From positions 1-64,000 of the forward strand of contig JAIRVB010000049.1 in the NCBI GenBank assembly GCA_031254105.1: DNA of 64,000 bases. The letters run 5' to 3'. Shown in pieces: positions 51,982-62,500 of the stretch. Origin of the DNA: Chitinispirillales bacterium. GTDB lineage: Bacteria; Fibrobacterota; Chitinivibrionia; Chitinivibrionales; Chitinispirillaceae. The notes beneath the pieces are model-generated. The model was not told the DNA's origin. It saw nothing but the letters and a program-made list of their open reading frames with translations, and ran no database searches. Each line of letters opens with the position of its first letter. Position 1 is the stretch's first letter. Made by a program: the position numbers and the translations under genes.

Positions 51982-53313
51982 ATGAAAAATAAAATCTTAC
52001 ATAACATTTTTCACGACCCAAGCCTTGCGATTGAAGAAGCGCGGATTAGTAAAAATGTGTTGCTATACACCGCAGTAAAAGCAGCGGTGTTTTTTCGTAT
52101 CTGTTTTTCCGAATATGGCCGCAACCACTGTACAAGCCGCGCCTCAGGGATAGCGTTTGTGCTGCTTATAACCCTTATCCCGCTGATCACTACAGCTGCC
52201 ATTATATTCGCAAGCTTCACAGAGGTTCATCCGGAACAGGTTGAAAAAGTGATGTTATCACTCCTTCCGTTTGCGCCGCCTGCGGTAATGGAGCATATCA
52301 TTACATTTTTTGTCAACGCTCAAAAGCTGCGCGGAATAGGTATTGGGGTTCTTATCATCATGACGTTGGGTTTGTTTAACACGGTGGAACAGTCTGTAAA
52401 CACTATCTGGAAACTGCCGCGCTCCCGTTCTTTTTTCAGCCGTTTGCGTACCTTTACAATGGTACTTGTCTACAGCCCTATTTTGTTTTTTGCCTCCTTT
52501 CAACTCAGACACAGCGGCATTTTTGGTTTTGTTCCGGAAGATATCTTTCTTTTCAATTTTTTACCGATAATGCTAACGACATTAGCTTTTACCCTTTTGT
52601 TTCTGTTCATTCCAAACACACGGGTACGTTTCACCTCCGCTCTTCTTGGCGGAATTGCAGCCTGCCTGCTCTTTGAACTGGAGCGGCGGTGCTTTGGTTA
52701 TTATGTACATTTCTCTATACAGGCTCATACCATATATGGTACTCTTGGTCTTCTGCCCTTTTTTCTTCTATCGCTTTACTTTACTGCATTGTTGTTTTTA
52801 TTGGGTGCGCAAATCGCCTATGTCCATCAGAGCTTCCGGCCGCTTTTAAGATCAACGCGGCGTTGGGATAGACGGGTAGGAGACTATGGCAATTATATAA
52901 CTTTGCGTATGATAATTGATTGCGCGGGCGCTTTTATAAGAAAAGAGACGCCGCCTGACCTGGATTATTTCTGTAACAAATACGAACTCACTGATGCTCA
53001 GGCCACTGGTATACTCAACTGGCTTATCCACGAAAAATTTATTTATCAGGTACACAAAAGCGAACAATTTGTTCCTGCCAGAGATTTCTCTTCTATCTCT
53101 CTCAAATCTGTTTTCTCCGCTATTATAGATCAGCAATGCCGCGTTCCGCTTAATCCGCAGGATAATATCAAAGAGTATTTGTCCAAGTTCATAAAAGAAC
53201 AGAATTCGTATACGGATGAGAATGATATTACATTTAGCGAGCTTGTTGAGCTGCTTGATAATGAAAAGGAAAATGCCGGGGTAACTCAATTGGCTTTGGC
53301 GGGGACGAAATAA
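51982..53313 (+). CDS. YihY/virulence factor BrkB family membrane protein
   Basis: A 443-residue protein. The first 290 residues hold six membrane helices with the YihY pattern (ASGIAFVLLITLIPLITTAA, then GLFNTVEQSVNTIWK, and YGTLGLLPFFLLSLYFTALL). The remaining 150 are cytoplasmic and helical (winged-helix-like, as in long YihY forms). Once thought to be RNase BN; function unclear. It may be co-transcribed with uvrC. Confidence 0.9.
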   Translation: MKNKILHNIFHDPSLAIEEARISKNVLLYTAVKAAVFFRICFSEYGRNHCTSRASGIAFVLLITLIPLITTAAIIFASFTEVHPEQVEKVMLSLLPFAPPAVMEHIITFFVNAQKLRGIGIGVLIIMTLGLFNTVEQSVNTIWKLPRSRSFFSRLRTFTMVLVYSPILFFASFQLRHSGIFGFVPEDIFLFNFLPIMLTTLAFTLLFLFIPNTRVRFTSALLGGIAACLLFELERRCFGYYVHFSIQAHTIYGTLGLLPFFLLSLYFTALLFLLGAQIAYVHQSFRPLLRSTRRWDRRVGDYGNYITLRMIIDCAGAFIRKETPPDLDYFCNKYELTDAQATGILNWLIHEKFIYQVHKSEQFVPARDFSSISLKSVFSAIIDQQCRVPLNPQDNIKEYLSKFIKEQNSYTDENDITFSELVELLDNEKENAGVTQLALAGTK

Positions 53314-53383
53314 GCTTTTCTATTTTTGTAACCTGCCGCTTGTCTTTTTGTAAACGCTACGAGCCATTATCATAGTTTGTTTG

Positions 53384-53608
53384 ATGTATTCTTTTCCATT
53401 ATCATTCAACTTAAAGAAAATTCGTGACATTTGCGGAACACAGGCCGTTTTCGCGCAAAAATTAGGAATTTCGTCAGATTCAATGGCAAAAAGATTGAGT
53501 AACAAAGTACCCTTTACTCATATGGAAATAGAGAAAACATTACAACTTTTAGAAATTGATTGGAGGGAGTTAAGTCAATATTTTTTTCAGGAAATGTTCA
53601 CAAACTGA
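53384..53608 (+). CDS. Small Cro-like helix-turn-helix protein
   Basis: A 74-residue protein. FNLKKIRDICGTQAVFAQKL followed by GISSDSMAKRLSNK is a phage Cro/DUF739-like helix-turn-helix. A TTG at 53381 precedes the ATG, and no strong ribosome site is seen. It stands alone ahead of a truncated CsgG-like gene and is probably a relic of an element. Confidence 0.65.
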   Translation: MYSFPLSFNLKKIRDICGTQAVFAQKLGISSDSMAKRLSNKVPFTHMEIEKTLQLLEIDWRELSQYFFQEMFTN

Positions 53609-53803
53609 GAACTTATCTCATATAATATCAAACAATTGGTTTATTTGTGTATAGAATGGAGGTAAAGATAAGTACTGTTAAAATCAGAGGAAGAATTGAA
53701 GGTTATATTACTAACATGGGGTACACGTCTCAATCATCAATTTTTTAATAAACAAGAATAGAACAGATATCAGTGCGGTACTAAACGTTTCCGTGATCAT
53801 CAG

Positions 53804-54541
53804 GTGTCCGTCCGATTAATTGATGTCGAGACTGCGGAAGTGTTGGCGTTCGGTTTGAGAGAACAGAGTATCCAAACCGGAACGGAGATATCAATGGCCG
53901 TAGTCGGCGCCGTTAATACAATGTTAAGCGCGGTACAAAATCCAAAAGCTCCAAATGTACCAAAGATGGCGGTTTATGTCACAGGGGGGAGAACAGGACA
54001 AAGACCTGGCAATGCTCTGTATTCATACACGCTTGAAGCTCTCTTTACCAGAAGTAAAGCTCTAGGTAATTTTAAGGTGATTGAGCGTTCGGAAGCGTTT
54101 ACAAGACAAATAGACAGAGAACAAATTACACAACGTAGCGGTCACATTGATGACGGCCAGATCAGTCGCCTCGGTAGGCAATACGGGATAGAGTGGATTT
54201 TAATTGCCAATATGGATTACGCCATGAATAACTATAATATTTCAGCTCGAATAATTAATGTCGAAACCGCAACTGTGGAGAAAGCTTCAAAGTTGCATCA
54301 CGCTAACAATGAGTTGTCTGAACTCGGTTTTATCTCCGCCGCTATGGTAGAAGAGATGATGGGACTAACGAGAGCGGAAGAAACGCAAAGAGCGGAAGCG
54401 AGAGCGGCGGCGCAGGCAAGAGTGGCAAAGGAAAATAGAAATACTATAATAGGGGGATTGATTGGGTTAGCTGCGTTAGTGGGAATCCTTATTTATTTTA
54501 ATGCCAATGCTGAAAAAAAGAACGAGAAAAACAGAATCTGA
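53804..54541 (+). pseudogene. 5'-truncated CsgG-like gene, possibly still expressed
   Basis: 245 codons from a GTG. The reading begins inside one CsgG-like domain (SVRLIDVETAEVLAFGLREQ) and contains a complete second one (KMAVYVTGGRT, FKVIERSEAFTRQIDREQ, QRSGHIDDGQISRLGRQYG, ISARIINVETATV). It ends with one membrane helix (IIGGLIGLAALVGILIYF). It lacks a signal peptide, and the frame is closed by TAG just upstream (about 53759). It is a paralogue of the 46.05 kb gene. It seems to have lost its secretion signal and first half-domain. The preceding stretch 53609-53803 carries no gene. Confidence 0.6.
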
Positions 54542-54616
54542 AAATTACAATCAGATTGGCAGGAAAGCGATAGTTTCTGCCTTTAATTTTTCACTTCTGT
54601 TGCAAAGTTGTCTTAA

Positions 54617-55147
54617 ATGTCAAAAAAAGTACAAATGTTGTTGTATTTGCTTTTTATCTTACAGACTCATGCTGAAATTCCCAATCCTGCTTTTGGCGGC
54701 AATAATGACCAAATATCTGTGCGTTTCAGTCAAAGTATTCGGGATGCGGGTAAATTAGAAGATTTATTTATTTTCGAACTTTGCTATAGTCAGCCAAATA
54801 AATTTTTTCGGCTTCCCGGACGGCAAAATATGGAGTTTATAACCCAACGCGGAAACGGCGAACTTTCAAAGTATAATCAGGATATTATTTTTGGGCTGTC
54901 TCAAGATTTGATTTCTCCTGCAATTTGGCGGATGTATGCGGGAATTAATCTTGGTATATACATAAAATCACAAGTAACCGACAGAATAGATTCAAAGTTT
55001 ACTTTCGGCGAAAGGATTTTCTTGGGGGTCCGCATTTTGAATGAATTTAGATTGGAATTATCTGTACGGCATTTTTCCAATGGAAGCTTAACACACAAAA
55101 ATTCGGGACAAAATTTTGCCGGATTAAACACATCATTTAATTTTTGA
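54617..55147 (+). CDS. PagL-like lipid A 3-O-deacylase
   Basis: A 176-residue outer-membrane barrel with a signal peptide (VQMLLYLLFILQTHA). The C-terminus has ELSVRHFSNGSLTHKNSGQN followed by FAGLNTSFNF, matching the PagL catalytic block with the His and Ser in HFSNGS and the terminal aromatic. PagL removes the 3-O acyl chain of lipid A. It fits with the LPS genes elsewhere in the window. Confidence 0.82.
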   Translation: MSKKVQMLLYLLFILQTHAEIPNPAFGGNNDQISVRFSQSIRDAGKLEDLFIFELCYSQPNKFFRLPGRQNMEFITQRGNGELSKYNQDIIFGLSQDLISPAIWRMYAGINLGIYIKSQVTDRIDSKFTFGERIFLGVRILNEFRLELSVRHFSNGSLTHKNSGQNFAGLNTSFNF

Positions 55148-55268
55148 TCACGCCTTTGGGATTTTAAGCAGTATTTGCGTAACAAAAGAGAACTAAGCGC
55201 TACAAGCACAATAGTTGCTATTCCTAGACATAGTTATTGCATACAATAGCGTTAATATTAGTTTTACC

Positions 55269-55297
55269 TTGATTTGATGTATCGTATATGATACAAT
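55269..55297 (+). promoter_or_regulatory. Promoter with overlapping palindrome upstream of the orphan antitoxin
   Basis: TTGATT (55269-55274), a 17-bp spacer and TACAAT (55292-55297) lie 12 bp before the ATG. The spacer and -10 are covered by tgtatc-gtatat-gataca (55278-55295), a likely autorepression site. Confidence 0.55.
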
Positions 55298-55309
55298 CTG
55301 ATAAATCAT

Positions 55310-55627
55310 ATGAAAAGAAAAAAAACAAAACTTCAAGAACTTGATGTTGCCGAACTTCTTGATACCGAAGAAAAGTTGATTGCTTATTTAAGCGCGGAGT
55401 TCGAGGAAGGTGATCCGCACTATATTAAAATAGCGCTTTCGAACGTTGCTCGCGCCCGCAATATTACCGAACTCGCAAAAAAAGCCGGAATGCCCCGCGC
55501 CAGCATTTATCGCGCATTATCTGAAAATGGAAATCCTGAATATGAAACAATACAAAAAATTGTTAAGGCACTGGATATGCAGCTTGTCGTAGTTCCTAAA
55601 GGCGCACGGCTTGAGATTCGCGAGTAA
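55310..55627 (+). CDS. Orphan antitoxin of the HI1420 (addiction module antidote) type
   Basis: A 105-residue protein with LIAYLSAEFEEGDPHYIKIA, an XRE helix-turn-helix (ITELAKKAGMPRASIYRALS) and NPEYETIQKIVKALDMQL. These are typical of the TIGR02684-like antidote paired with a RelE-like Gp49 toxin. No toxin gene lies before or after it, so the toxin has been lost or the protein now works as a regulator. Its promoter carries a palindrome. Confidence 0.82.
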   Translation: MKRKKTKLQELDVAELLDTEEKLIAYLSAEFEEGDPHYIKIALSNVARARNITELAKKAGMPRASIYRALSENGNPEYETIQKIVKALDMQLVVVPKGARLEIRE

Positions 55628-55766
55628 TCCAAAAAAGCTTTACCGTGATGCTATCTATAACATAATATTTTAAGACCATAACATGCGCGTTTCATAGTAT
55701 AATAAAACTTCATTCCTTATACAGGAATCAGATTTGCCTCCCTGCGTATATAATAATCACCCTTTT

Positions 55767-55845
55767 TATCCGTATTATAATTCAAAGTTTTAAGCTATTA
55801 TCCAAACTCGAGGGAATGATGGATCACGCGTTGCATCTTGTTTAT
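55767..55845 (+). repeat. 79-bp direct repeat, left copy
   Basis: Matches 56486-56564 with about five mismatches (tatccgtattataattcaaa to gcatcttgtttat). It is left of the decayed MNT/HEPN pair. The gap 55628-55946 holds nothing else recognised. Confidence 0.85.
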
Positions 55846-55946
55846 CGCCATACCAAAATATTTAAAATACAGTATCAAATTTAAGTGGTAAAACGTATTT
55901 TATCTATAATAATGATGGTGTAAAATTTGCGTAATCCTTTACGAAA

Positions 55947-56291
55947 ATGATGGATGGCAATATGAACGAAACAGTGAAAATCGAACTTGAAAATATCGTG
56001 CGTACTTTGGTTGATACCGGTACAGTATCTCGAATATTTCTTTTTGGATCTTATGCTAAAGGTGAAGAAACGCCGGACAGCGATATTGATTTGTGTGTAT
56101 TGACGCCAATAAAGGGTAAACGTCCGATAGAGCTGATGGCAAATTATCGGAAAAAATTATTGAACGTTCAAACAATGCCGTTAGATTTATTAGCTTTTAA
56201 TCAAGATGAGTTTTACTCTTATACTGACTGTCCGGTTTCGTTTCAATACGAGATTGCAATAAATGGGGTGTTGCTGTATGAACACAAATGA
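55947..56291 (+). CDS. MNT-type nucleotidyltransferase
   Basis: A 114-residue minimal nucleotidyltransferase: FLFGSYAKGEETPDSDIDLC has the G-S (34-35) and D-x-D (46/48) motifs. Met6 (55962) is an alternative start. It overlaps the HEPN-like remnant by 14 bp, the usual layout of MNT-HEPN pairs. The partner is broken, so the module is probably inactive. Confidence 0.85.
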   Translation: MMDGNMNETVKIELENIVRTLVDTGTVSRIFLFGSYAKGEETPDSDIDLCVLTPIKGKRPIELMANYRKKLLNVQTMPLDLLAFNQDEFYSYTDCPVSFQYEIAINGVLLYEHK

Positions 56292-56448
56292 ACTTGTTAT
56301 TCGTGAGTGGATTGAGACGGCTTTAGATGATTTGGGCAGCGCCTCGGTATTGGCGAAAGTACCTTACTTATATGCCGGCAAATTATCACTGTCAACAAGC
56401 TGTCGAATGAAGTCGCTCACCCTCTTTGCAGTGGCAGCATACTCATAA
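56278..56448 (+). pseudogene. Frameshifted, truncated HEPN gene
   Basis: The start (MNTNELVIREWIETALDDLG, then SASVLAK) is a HEPN N-terminus. After VPYL the homologous reading moves to another frame, PANYHCQQAVE, followed by a stop, where an intact HEPN has the YHxxQAVEKxLKA helix. The rest is missing. It is a toxin gene lost by frameshift and deletion. Confidence 0.75.
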
Positions 56449-56485
56449 AAAAGAGAAAACATAAAGCGCAATAGTTGTCTTCCTC

Positions 56486-56564
56486 TATCCGTATTATAAT
56501 TCAAAGTTTTAAGGTATTATCCAAATTCGAGGCAATGATGGATCACGCGCCGCATCTTGTTTAT
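56486..56564 (+). repeat. 79-bp direct repeat, right copy
   Basis: The right partner of 55767-55845, placed after the HEPN remnant and before htpX. Together they bracket a 640-bp cargo. Confidence 0.85.
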
Positions 56565-56648
56565 TTTGTCAAAAAACAACAATCACTACCAAAAACAATG
56601 GGCGGCATTTATTTTATTAAGCTTAACTAATCATTTCCGGAGGAATGC

Positions 56649-57488
56649 ATGAACTCATTAAAGACCACCATTCTGCTTGCGTCGCTGACAGGCTTTTTAG
56701 TTGCCTTTGGCTACATGTTCGGCGGATCTCAGATGGCTACCGTGGCGCTTATCTGCGCCGGGGTGATGAATTTTATAATGTTCTGGTTTTCGGACAAAAT
56801 TGTTCTCAAAATGTACAAGGCTCAACAGATCGGTCCGCAGGATGCCCCAAAACTTTACGCTATAGTGGAAAGACTCGCGCAGCATGCCCGCATGCCTATG
56901 CCCAAGGTATATGTAATTAATACCGAAACGCCAAATGCCTTCGCGACGGGAAGAAGTCCCTCGCACGCTTCAGTTGCCGCGACAGTCGGTATAATGAGAC
57001 TTTTGAGTGATGAGGAACTTGAAGGCGTAATGGCGCACGAACTCGCGCATGTAAAAAACCGCGATACGCTTACAAGCACCGTAGCCGCTACTCTTGCGGG
57101 CGCGATTACCTGGCTTGCCTCAATGGCGAAGTGGGGAGCGGTGTTTGGCGGCAGAGGCGGCAGTGACAGAAACGGAAATATCTGGGGTGTTCTCGCAATG
57201 GCGATACTCGCGCCTATAGCGGCGATGATTATACAGATGGCCATATCCAGAAGCCGTGAATACGCGGCTGACAAGAGCGGAGCGCTTATGTGCGGCAAAC
57301 CAAACGCATTGGCAAGCGCGCTTGACAGACTGCAAAGCGGAGTAAGCGCGAGACCGCTGCAGGGAGGCGATCCGTCAACCGCTCACATGTTTATAATCAA
57401 TCCGTTCAGAGGCGGAGCAGCCTCTCTTTTCAGCACCCACCCGCCTATAGAAGAGCGTACCCGCCGACTTAGAAGTATGAAAGTTTAA
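56649..57488 (+). CDS. htpX: HtpX-family membrane zinc protease
   Basis: A 279-residue M48 protease of the inner membrane, involved in quality control of membrane proteins. Two N-terminal helices (TTILLASLTGFLVAFGYMFG; VALICAGVMNFIMFWF) come first. The HELAH zinc motif lies near residues 129-133, then a further membrane pair and SREYAADKSG with the third ligand. FSTHPPIEERTRRL closes the family. CGGAGGAATGC precedes the ATG. A strong terminator follows. Confidence 0.95.
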   Translation: MNSLKTTILLASLTGFLVAFGYMFGGSQMATVALICAGVMNFIMFWFSDKIVLKMYKAQQIGPQDAPKLYAIVERLAQHARMPMPKVYVINTETPNAFATGRSPSHASVAATVGIMRLLSDEELEGVMAHELAHVKNRDTLTSTVAATLAGAITWLASMAKWGAVFGGRGGSDRNGNIWGVLAMAILAPIAAMIIQMAISRSREYAADKSGALMCGKPNALASALDRLQSGVSARPLQGGDPSTAHMFIINPFRGGAASLFSTHPPIEERTRRLRSMKV

Positions 57489-57520
57489 AAAGCAAATTAC
57501 AAATAAAACAGGATATTATA

Positions 57521-57552
57521 GGGTGAACCTGTGCGTTCACCCTGTTTTATAC
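57521..57552 (+). terminator. Terminator after htpX
   Basis: AGGGTGAAC-ctgtgc-GTTCACCCT followed by gttttat, 32 bp after the stop. It may also act on the convergent metallo-hydrolase transcript. Confidence 0.85.
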
Positions 57553-57596
57553 ACGCCTAATCTTATCCTGTTCATATGAAGTGTAAATCAACATAA

Positions 57597-58436
57597 CTAA
57601 ATTGAGATTTGAAATTTAGAACTCACTCCAAAACACTCCATATCTGAACCGCTTTGATAAATAAGTTTCTGGGCGTGGGCTACAAGCTCATCCATTTGAT
57701 TGTCGGTGCGGCCGCTGTTTATGTGAAAGAGACCCATTCTTTTGACTCCCGATGAGAGCGCCAGATTTACCGCGTCGGTAAATTTTGAATGTCCCCACGC
57801 GGTGAAATGCGGATACTCCTCTTCGGTATACTCAGCATCGTGAAGCAAAAGATCGGCGTTGCGGCAGAATGACTCAAAGTATTCGGCAGGTTTACTTGTC
57901 GGTTCGTCATTCCCAAGTTCATTGTCGGTAAGGAATACAAATACGCGTCCGTTCTCTTCGATACGCAGCCCGCACCCCCCGTTTGGGTGGTTAAGCGTTA
58001 TCGGCGTTACTGAGAGTGAACCTATGGTAAAAGCTGTCTCTGAAATATTATGAAAAGTAATGTTAGCCTTAAGAGCGCCAAAATCTACAGGAAAATACGG
58101 ATCACGCATGATATTTTTTATAACGGTTTCAAACGCTCCGGTTGAGCACGGACAGCCATAGATCCGCAGAGTCGCTTTTTCATTGTAAATCGGCAAAAAA
58201 AACGGAAATCCCATAATGTGATCTAAGTGAGCGTGCGTAAAAATCAGGTGAATGGGCTCTTCGCACATCGCGCCAAGCTGATAGCCGAGATTACGGATAC
58301 CGGTTCCGGCATCAATAACAACGATATCCCCGCTTCCAGACCTGACCTCAACACATGTAGTGTCACCGCCATAGCGGTCAAATCCAGGCCCGCATACCGG
58401 AAAAGATCCTCTGGAACCCCAACAGCGAATGTTCAT
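57597..58436 (-). CDS. MBL-fold metallo-hydrolase (cyclic phosphodiesterase-like)
   Basis: From the ATG at 58436 it has 279 residues. The metal motif is FTHAHLDHIMG. The N-terminus has the MNIRCWGSRGSFPVCG pattern of the RNase Z/PhnP-like branch, with a later LNHPNGGCGLR and HDAEYTEEE, so two metals are expected. Members include cyclic nucleotide phosphodiesterases and PhnP; the substrate is open. It is convergent with htpX and separated from lipA by about 215 bp with no recognised feature. Confidence 0.87.
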   Translation of the reverse strand: MNIRCWGSRGSFPVCGPGFDRYGGDTTCVEVRSGSGDIVVIDAGTGIRNLGYQLGAMCEEPIHLIFTHAHLDHIMGFPFFLPIYNEKATLRIYGCPCSTGAFETVIKNIMRDPYFPVDFGALKANITFHNISETAFTIGSLSVTPITLNHPNGGCGLRIEENGRVFVFLTDNELGNDEPTSKPAEYFESFCRNADLLLHDAEYTEEEYPHFTAWGHSKFTDAVNLALSSGVKRMGLFHINSGRTDNQMDELVAHAQKLIYQSGSDMECFGVSSKFQISI

Positions 58437-58651
58437 AGAAAAATCACATTGATTGTTTAGTTGATTACTTTGTTTAGCAGTGATTACCGGTATGGGTGAC
58501 ATTATCATTCACTTTAGCAAAATGGATGAAATATGCGCATTGATAGTCACTACTGAAAGTGTATTATTTAAGTATAAGTTTTGCGCTGCGCGAATGGGAG
58601 ATTTTTTTGTCAGCGGAATTATCAGTAACGCGAATTCTACGGGCGGGGACG

Positions 58652-59536
58652 TCAATCTTTTAATTGCTTTCCGAATTGCTCACCCGCGCGGTAAGAACTT
58701 CTCACAAACGGCCCGCAAAAAGCCTGTTCAAATCCTAAGTCAAGGGCGTATTCCTCATATTCGGCAAACTGTTCCGGTGTGACAAACTCCGCAACCGGAA
58801 CCTGATTGCGGGATGGGCGCAGGTATTGTCCTATGGTAATGATGGAACAGTCCGTTTTTTTAAGGTCGGTCAAAAGGTTACGCACTTCCAAAACTGTTTC
58901 GCCGAGTCCAACCATAATTCCGGATTTAACTTTTGTTTTACCATCAGCGGCTGCATGTTCCAAAAGCGCGAGCGAGCGCGGATATATTGCCTGAGGCCGT
59001 ACCGCGGGGTAAAGTCTTGGGACAGTTTCTATATTGTGGTTAAGTACATTTGGTTTGCTGTCAAGGACAGTATTCAGCGCCTGAACAGATCCGTTAAAGT
59101 CGGGGATTAGTACCTCAAGAGTAGAATCGGGAATTTTTTCCCGCAGCAGCTTTATTACACCGGCGAATGCTCCCGCCCCGCCGTCAGGCAGGTCATCGCG
59201 GGTAACGGATGTTATAACAACATGTTTTAACCCCATAGCAGCCGCGGCTTCGGCAAGGCGTTGTCCTTCATCCGGATCTGCAACATGAGGCGTACCGTAT
59301 TCCACACCGCAAAACGCGCAGTTTCTTGTACACACAGACCCCAAAATAAGAAACGCGGCGCTCCCGCGGCTGAAGCATTCACTGCGGTTGGGACATTTAG
59401 CTTCAACGCATACAGTATTGAGATTTCCGGTGAAAATTAAATTATTTACTTCACCCTGACGCCCTGAATACGCCGCGGGACGTTTCAGCCATTTGGGGAA
59501 GCGGGCGAGGTTATGTGAAGATGGTTCATAGTTCAT
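58652..59536 (-). CDS. lipA: Lipoyl synthase
   Basis: A radical SAM enzyme that inserts two sulfurs into octanoyl groups on lipoyl domains. 294 residues. Auxiliary cluster Cys43, Cys48, Cys54 in CVEAKCPNRSEC; radical SAM Cys69, Cys73, Cys76 in CTRNCAFC; RSSYRAGEQ carries the final Ser ligand. All cluster ligands are present. Its ATG overlaps the mfd stop (ATGA), so it is co-transcribed with mfd. No lipB is seen nearby. Confidence 0.96.
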   Translation of the reverse strand: MNYEPSSHNLARFPKWLKRPAAYSGRQGEVNNLIFTGNLNTVCVEAKCPNRSECFSRGSAAFLILGSVCTRNCAFCGVEYGTPHVADPDEGQRLAEAAAAMGLKHVVITSVTRDDLPDGGAGAFAGVIKLLREKIPDSTLEVLIPDFNGSVQALNTVLDSKPNVLNHNIETVPRLYPAVRPQAIYPRSLALLEHAAADGKTKVKSGIMVGLGETVLEVRNLLTDLKKTDCSIITIGQYLRPSRNQVPVAEFVTPEQFAEYEEYALDLGFEQAFCGPFVRSSYRAGEQFGKQLKD

Positions 59537-62500
59537 TTTCCGGAAGCCTTCTCTAATATTACCGCCGCTTCAAGCGCTCTTTGCTGTATTGTTGTTGAGC
59601 TAAGTTCAGTACGCAGCTGCACCTGGACATCGTATAAAACTTCAAATTGATATTGCGAACTTTCAAATATGCGTTTTATCCGCTCTTTTGCCGTTTCCTG
59701 ATCACCATCAATGTAAAGATTCAGGGCGCCCTCCTTGTTTATCGAGACTCTTGCGCAGCCGCAGAGCTGACCTAAAATTTTCAGTTTCATCATTAAGATA
59801 AGCGCTCTCACGCTCTCAGGCAGCGGCCCGAAGCGGTCGGAAAGAGTACGCTCAGTTTCCGCAAGTTCATCTACCGTGCTGAGTGAAGACATCTCCTGAT
59901 AGATAGAGATACGTGTAGAACCATCGGCGATATATTCTGTGGGAATATAAGCCTGCAAAGGAATCTCAAGACGGGTTTCGGGAAGTTTTTGGCTGCCTTC
60001 CCGGCCGCCTTTGAGCTCATCCACAGCTTCCTGCAATAGTTTGCAGTAAAGATCAAATCCCACCGCCGCAATGAAGCCATGCTGACGGTTGCCGAGAATA
60101 TTACCCGCTCCCCGAATCTCCAAATCCCGCATCGCAATCTGAAAGCCGCTGCCTAAATCAGTATATTGTTCAAGGGCTTTTAGACGTTTAAGAGAGGCTT
60201 CGCTGACCTGCTTGAATGGCGGAGTGAGAAAATACGCGTAAGCCTGTTCTGAGGAGCGCCCCACACGGCCTCTTAATTGATACAACTGGGAAAGACCGAA
60301 CGTATCAGCGCGGTTTATTATTATAGTATTTACATTCGGTATATCAAGTCCGTTTTCGATAATGACTGTTGAAAGCAGTATATCGTAACGTCCCGCGATA
60401 AACTCTTTCATTATGAGCTCAAGCTCATCTTCATTCATCTGACCGTGAGCGCTTATGGATTTGCCCTTTGGCACAAGCTGCTCAAGTTTGTCTTGCAGTT
60501 GAGGAATATTTTTGATCCTGTTATTTACAAAATAAACCTGCCCGCCCCGTTCAAGCTCGTTCTCAATAGCGTTTTTGACAAGTTCATCATGATATTCGGC
60601 GACACTTGTCTCAATAGGCAAACGGTTTCGCGGAGGGGTGTTGATCGTTGACAAATCACGCGCGCCTATCAGAGACATGTGCAGTGTGCGCGGGATAGGC
60701 GTAGCTGTCATAGACAGCACGTCTACTTTGTAACGCAGGTGTTTAAGAGATTCTTTGTGTTTTACGCCAAAACGCTGCTCCTCATCAATAACAAGGAGTC
60801 CCAGGTTCTTAAACTTTATATCAGCCGAAAGAATCCTGTGAGTACCGATTAAAATATCGACTTCACCGGAAGCGAGTTTTCCCAAAGTTATCTTTTGCTC
60901 TTTACCTTTTTGAAACCGGCTCATGGCGCCGATGCGTACCGGAAAATTTGCCATTCGCTCGGAAAAAGTGGAGAAATGCTGCGCGGCAAGAATTGTTGTC
61001 GGCGCGAGTACCGCAACCTGGTATCCTGACATGACTGCTTTAAAAGCCGCCCGCATCGCTACTTCGGTTTTACCAAAACCAACATCACCGCATACAAGCC
61101 TGTCCATAGGCTTGCCTGATTCCATGTCAGCCTTAACATCTTTTATCGCAAGAAGCTGATCCGGCGTCTCATCGTAAATAAAAGAATCCTCAAACTCCTT
61201 TTGCCAGATATTATCGGGAGCGAATTTAATACCTTCCAGAAATTGGCGCCTCGCGTAAAGTTCAATAAGCTCCTGCGCCATTTCGCGCAAGCTCTCCCTT
61301 GTACGCGCCTTTAACTTGTCCCATGAAGCGGTGCCAAGTTTGGAAAGAGGCGGAGCAACTCCCTCCTTACCCACGTATTTTTGCACCTTATGAAAATCTT
61401 CAACCGGTACATAAACCTTTGCGTTGTCAGCATAAATTATAACCATACAATCCGAAAGGGTATCCCCAATCGTAATTCTCTCTATGCCGATAAAGCGGCC
61501 AATACCGTGGTCTTCATGTACAATAGTGTCTCCGGGCGCAAGCTGATCAAAGCTGCTCAGAGGAATCCCTGATTTCTGCTTGCGTGTTTTCACCGGACGG
61601 TATACGCGGTCAAAAAGCTGCGACTCTGTGTATACTAACAGCTTGAGATCATTAGAGATAAAGCCGCGGTGAAGCGTACCTGTGTAAATCTCAACAAAAG
61701 GCGCTGAGTCGGCTAAAAGCTCTGTCATCCGCTCAACATGACCCATATTTGGGGACACAATTATGCAGCGAAACCCCTCATTGTTATGAACACTCAAATT
61801 CTCGACTATTGACTCCATCTCTTTTTGCAACGGAGGCTGAGGAGCGAAATCAACGGAAACGACAGCCGTATCTTCAGGAAAATCAATTGTTTCTATATAA
61901 ATATTATTGTAAAAGCCAAGTTCTTCCGTTATTTGATGATTCTTAAAAAGGAGCATATCAGGAGGAGAAACTAATGGAGCGAACAATTCCGGAACTCGCT
62001 CAAGATGGCGGTTGTAATTTAGCCGCGTTTCGTCAAATCTTCGCTCAATTCCAACTAAATCATTCCAGATAATTATAGCGTCAGAGGGCAGGTAATCCAG
62101 AATAGATGTTGTTTTAACATCAAACCAGTGAAGAAACCACTCTATTCCCTCTAAATCACCCACACTTTTCCATTGATGTTCCAATTTATGGGCGGCTGCT
62201 TTATCTATACCTGCCTTTTCGCAATACTCAAACATTTTTTCAAGAGCATGCTCAATTTGTTCATCAGAGAAACAAAACTCACGCATTGGCATGATTTCTA
62301 TTGAGTTATGCGTACTTAAACTCTTCTGGCTGAAAACATCGAAACTGCGGATGGAATCTACCGTATCCCCCCAAAACTCAATACGGTACGGATTTTCCGA
62401 CAAAAATGGGTATACATCTACAATTCCGCCGCGTATAGAAAAAGCGCCCAAGTTTGTCGTCTGATTTTCCCGCTGAAATCCGCTGTCTGTAAGCCACTGC

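Noticed and set aside
58437-58651. Rightward ORF between the metallo-hydrolase and lipA genes
   Set aside because: It continues antisense into lipA, has no ribosome site and no family-like sequence.
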